NCBI GenBank assembly: GCA_023380435.1
Contig: JAMCRB010000005.1
Coordinates: forward strand, 1-6,366
Direction of reading: 5' to 3'
DNA from: Candidatus Parvarchaeota archaeon
Lineage (GTDB): Archaea; Nanobdellota; Nanobdellia; Parvarchaeales; Parvarchaeaceae
Length of the DNA stretch: 6,366 nucleotides
Shown piece by piece: positions 5,412 to 6,366 of this stretch (its first letter is position 1; every line of letters begins with the position of its first letter). The position numbers were made by a program, and so were the translations under genes. The notes beneath the pieces were generated by a model. It was not told where the DNA came from and did no database searches. It worked only from the letters and a program-made list of their open reading frames with translations.

Positions 5412-5591
5412 ATGGCAGACTTTATAAGGAAGAGTATAGTCAAGGCCGAGGTCAAGAAAGTCGGTAAGGACATGAGATGCCCTGACGAGACCATAGAGGG
5501 CCTGGATAAAGTTGTGAAGGAGCTCATCTCCAAGGCAGTTGGAAGAGCAAAGGCCGACGGTAGAAAGACCGTAAGGGCGCACGACTTCTAA
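5412..5591 (+). CDS. Minimal histone-fold DNA-binding protein (59 aa)
   Basis: A 59-residue basic protein with histone-fold features. Residues 4-19 form the short first helix, and residues 26-48 the long central helix with a heptad-like hydrophobic pattern. It ends with GRKTVRAHDF (50-59), which matches GRKTIKAEDI of archaeal histone HMfB, including the RKT loop that contacts DNA and the aspartate that locks it. The protein stops where the third helix should begin, so it has about ten residues fewer than HMfB (69). From memory, short archaeal proteins related to the DUF1931 (NFYB-like) group end in the same place, so this is more likely a family trait than a truncation. It should dimerise and bind DNA as a chromatin or regulatory protein. 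An upstream in-frame extension to 5325 is rejected because the TATA box and Shine-Dalgarno lie within it. A T-rich terminator follows directly. Confidence 0.85.
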   Translation: MADFIRKSIVKAEVKKVGKDMRCPDETIEGLDKVVKELISKAVGRAKADGRKTVRAHDF

Positions 5592-5596
5592 ATAAG

Positions 5597-5623
5597 TTTT
5601 GTATTTTTTTATTTTTGTTTTTT
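5597..5623 (+). terminator. T-rich terminator after the histone-fold gene
   Basis: Starting six bases after the stop codon, the coding strand has runs of 4, 7, 5 and 6 T separated by G, GTA or A, with no stem-loop before them. Oligo-T tracts of this type are the usual intrinsic termination signal in archaea. Confidence 0.75.
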
Positions 5624-5634
5624 AGTTATGTAAC

Positions 5635-5644
5635 ATTTTTATAC
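5635..5644 (+). promoter_or_regulatory. TATA box of the 151-aa membrane protein gene
   Basis: The TTTTTATAC element is centred near 5640, exactly 25 nt before the ATG at 5665. The transcript is therefore predicted to be leaderless. No Shine-Dalgarno is visible in the intervening bases. Confidence 0.65.
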
Positions 5645-5664
5645 GTTAATCTCCATAAACTAAC

Positions 5665-6120
5665 ATGATAAGCGTACCTCTGATTCTTGGTATAGCCATA
5701 ATAATTGTAGCGGTTATAACCTTCATAAGGATAATAAAGCAAGTCCTTGAGGGCGCAGTAATAATAATCCTGATAGTCATAGGCAGTTTCCTGATATACC
5801 ATTCTGTACCGATAATAGGCGTTCCAAACTTTCACATACCAATAAACCTTGGACCAAACATACTTGGCGTATCGCCCGGCATAGACAACACAACCAACAT
5901 CGCAATATTCAATGCCAATGCGATTTCTATAAACTCTTTCTCCATAACGATAAACAACAAATCAGTTGCAGTCCTAAACCCCACCATGACCATACCTGCT
6001 ACAAAATTCGGGGTCATAGTAGTGAATTCTACCGCCCAGGGCAGGATTGTTCTGAAGGCCTCAAGTAGCGTACTGGGCTTCAAACTCTCCACGCTGTCTG
6101 CAACTTATAATTATACGTGA
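5665..6120 (+). CDS. Membrane-anchored protein with extracytoplasmic beta-rich domain (151 aa)
   Basis: I do not recognise a named family. Two strong membrane helices are at about 3-22 and 29-50, joined by a short loop with Arg22 and Lys25. By the positive-inside rule that loop is cytoplasmic, so the C-terminal 100 residues lie outside the cell. This domain is rich in Ile, Asn, Ser and Thr, has no cysteine and few charged residues, and looks beta-stranded, as in pilin-like or immunoglobulin-like surface proteins. Four N-glycosylation sequons are present (Asn75, Asn98, Asn121, Asn149). The chain ends in SATYNYT, which looks like a natural edge strand. There are no signal-peptidase features such as a lipobox. 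The gene is leaderless, stands alone between a terminator and a convergent gene, and ends 15 nt before that gene. A small cell-envelope or surface-structure component is the best guess. Confidence 0.78.
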   Translation: MISVPLILGIAIIIVAVITFIRIIKQVLEGAVIIILIVIGSFLIYHSVPIIGVPNFHIPINLGPNILGVSPGIDNTTNIAIFNANAISINSFSITINNKSVAVLNPTMTIPATKFGVIVVNSTAQGRIVLKASSSVLGFKLSTLSATYNYT

Positions 6121-6135
6121 GTACGGCTGTAAGAA

Positions 6136-6366
6136 TCAGTTTATGTATTCGTCTATTGGAAGGTTTCTGTCAGGATAAAGTGCTTGATACAGATTCAAAA
6201 AGAAGTCTATAAATTTTTCGCCATAATTCTTTGGACTTTCACAGTTTATGTATAAAATTGAAATTTTCCTGTCCTTTGGGTAAAATCCTGTTTTTATGAA
6301 GCTATTCTCGAGAATGCTATAACTGAAAGGATCGAATAATTTATTGATATAACTGTGCTTTTCTGA
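6136..6366 (-). CDS. C-terminal end of an unrecognised protein (partial)
   Basis: The minus strand is open from the right edge to a TGA at 6136-6138, giving the last 76 residues of a gene whose start lies beyond the window. The visible part is soluble and rich in aromatic residues, asparagine and lysine. It contains FDPFSYSILENSFIKTGFYP and, after a likely beta strand (KISILYINCES), a helix-like KFIDFFLNLYQALYP, and it ends in DEYIN. The mix looks like a compact alpha/beta domain and not a random frame: no stops occur in 76 codons of AT-rich DNA. No catalytic motif is recognisable. It converges on the 151-aa membrane protein gene with 15 nt between the stop codons and no clear terminator. Function is not assigned. 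Confidence 0.72.
   Translation of the reverse strand, partial: SEKHSYINKLFDPFSYSILENSFIKTGFYPKDRKISILYINCESPKNYGEKFIDFFLNLYQALYPDRNLPIDEYIN

Noticed and set aside
1..6366. CRISPR array, insertion sequence, toxin-antitoxin or defence locus
   Set aside because: No regularly spaced repeats, transposase-like or nuclease-like motifs, or terminal inverted repeats were seen on either strand.

Overview
The window looks archaeal. The evidence is an intron-containing tRNA-Tyr with a C1-G72 pair and no encoded CCA, an archaeal-type glutamyl-tRNA synthetase, a very short histone-fold protein, a Sulfolobus-like gamma/alpha-fused 2-oxoacid:ferredoxin oxidoreductase subunit, and BRE/TATA promoters about 25 nt from the starts of genes, several apparently leaderless. 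The compact layout, small orphan membrane proteins and relaxed tRNA intron would suit an ultrasmall DPANN/ARMAN-type lineage (Micrarchaeota-like), but that placement is inference.

Left part (1-2245, minus strand): an apparent operon reads thioredoxin (active site CMPC), then the 2-oxoacid oxidoreductase alpha subunit, then the first ten codons of another gene that leaves the window. Those ten codons repeat residues 7-16 of the alpha subunit with 28 of 30 bases identical, so a second, tandem alpha-type gene or a duplicated fragment probably follows. No beta subunit is visible.

Middle (2246-3612): a 112-bp divergent promoter region carries the same 9-bp BRE/TATA core on opposite strands. Rightward genes encode an unrecognised 201-aa membrane protein and a 92-aa cysteine-rich, probably zinc-binding protein, then tRNA-Tyr(GUA), split by a 49-nt intron after position 37. 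The tRNA converges on the synthetase gene across a short spacer framed by an 8-bp inverted repeat that gives each gene a T-tract.

Right part (3613-6366): gltX on the minus strand diverges from a 59-aa histone-fold gene, which has the only strong Shine-Dalgarno sequence in the window and a dense T-rich terminator. A leaderless gene for a 151-aa protein follows, with two N-terminal membrane helices and a probably extracytoplasmic beta-rich domain. A gene on the minus strand enters from the right edge; its last 76 residues are visible and its function is not recognised.

The identified genes are housekeeping (translation, chromatin, redox and central carbon metabolism). I see no CRISPR array, insertion sequence, defence locus or evident new multi-gene system. 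The most worthwhile points are the tandem oxidoreductase start, the tRNA-Tyr intron architecture, the alpha3-less histone fold, the CMPC thioredoxin and the orphan small proteins.
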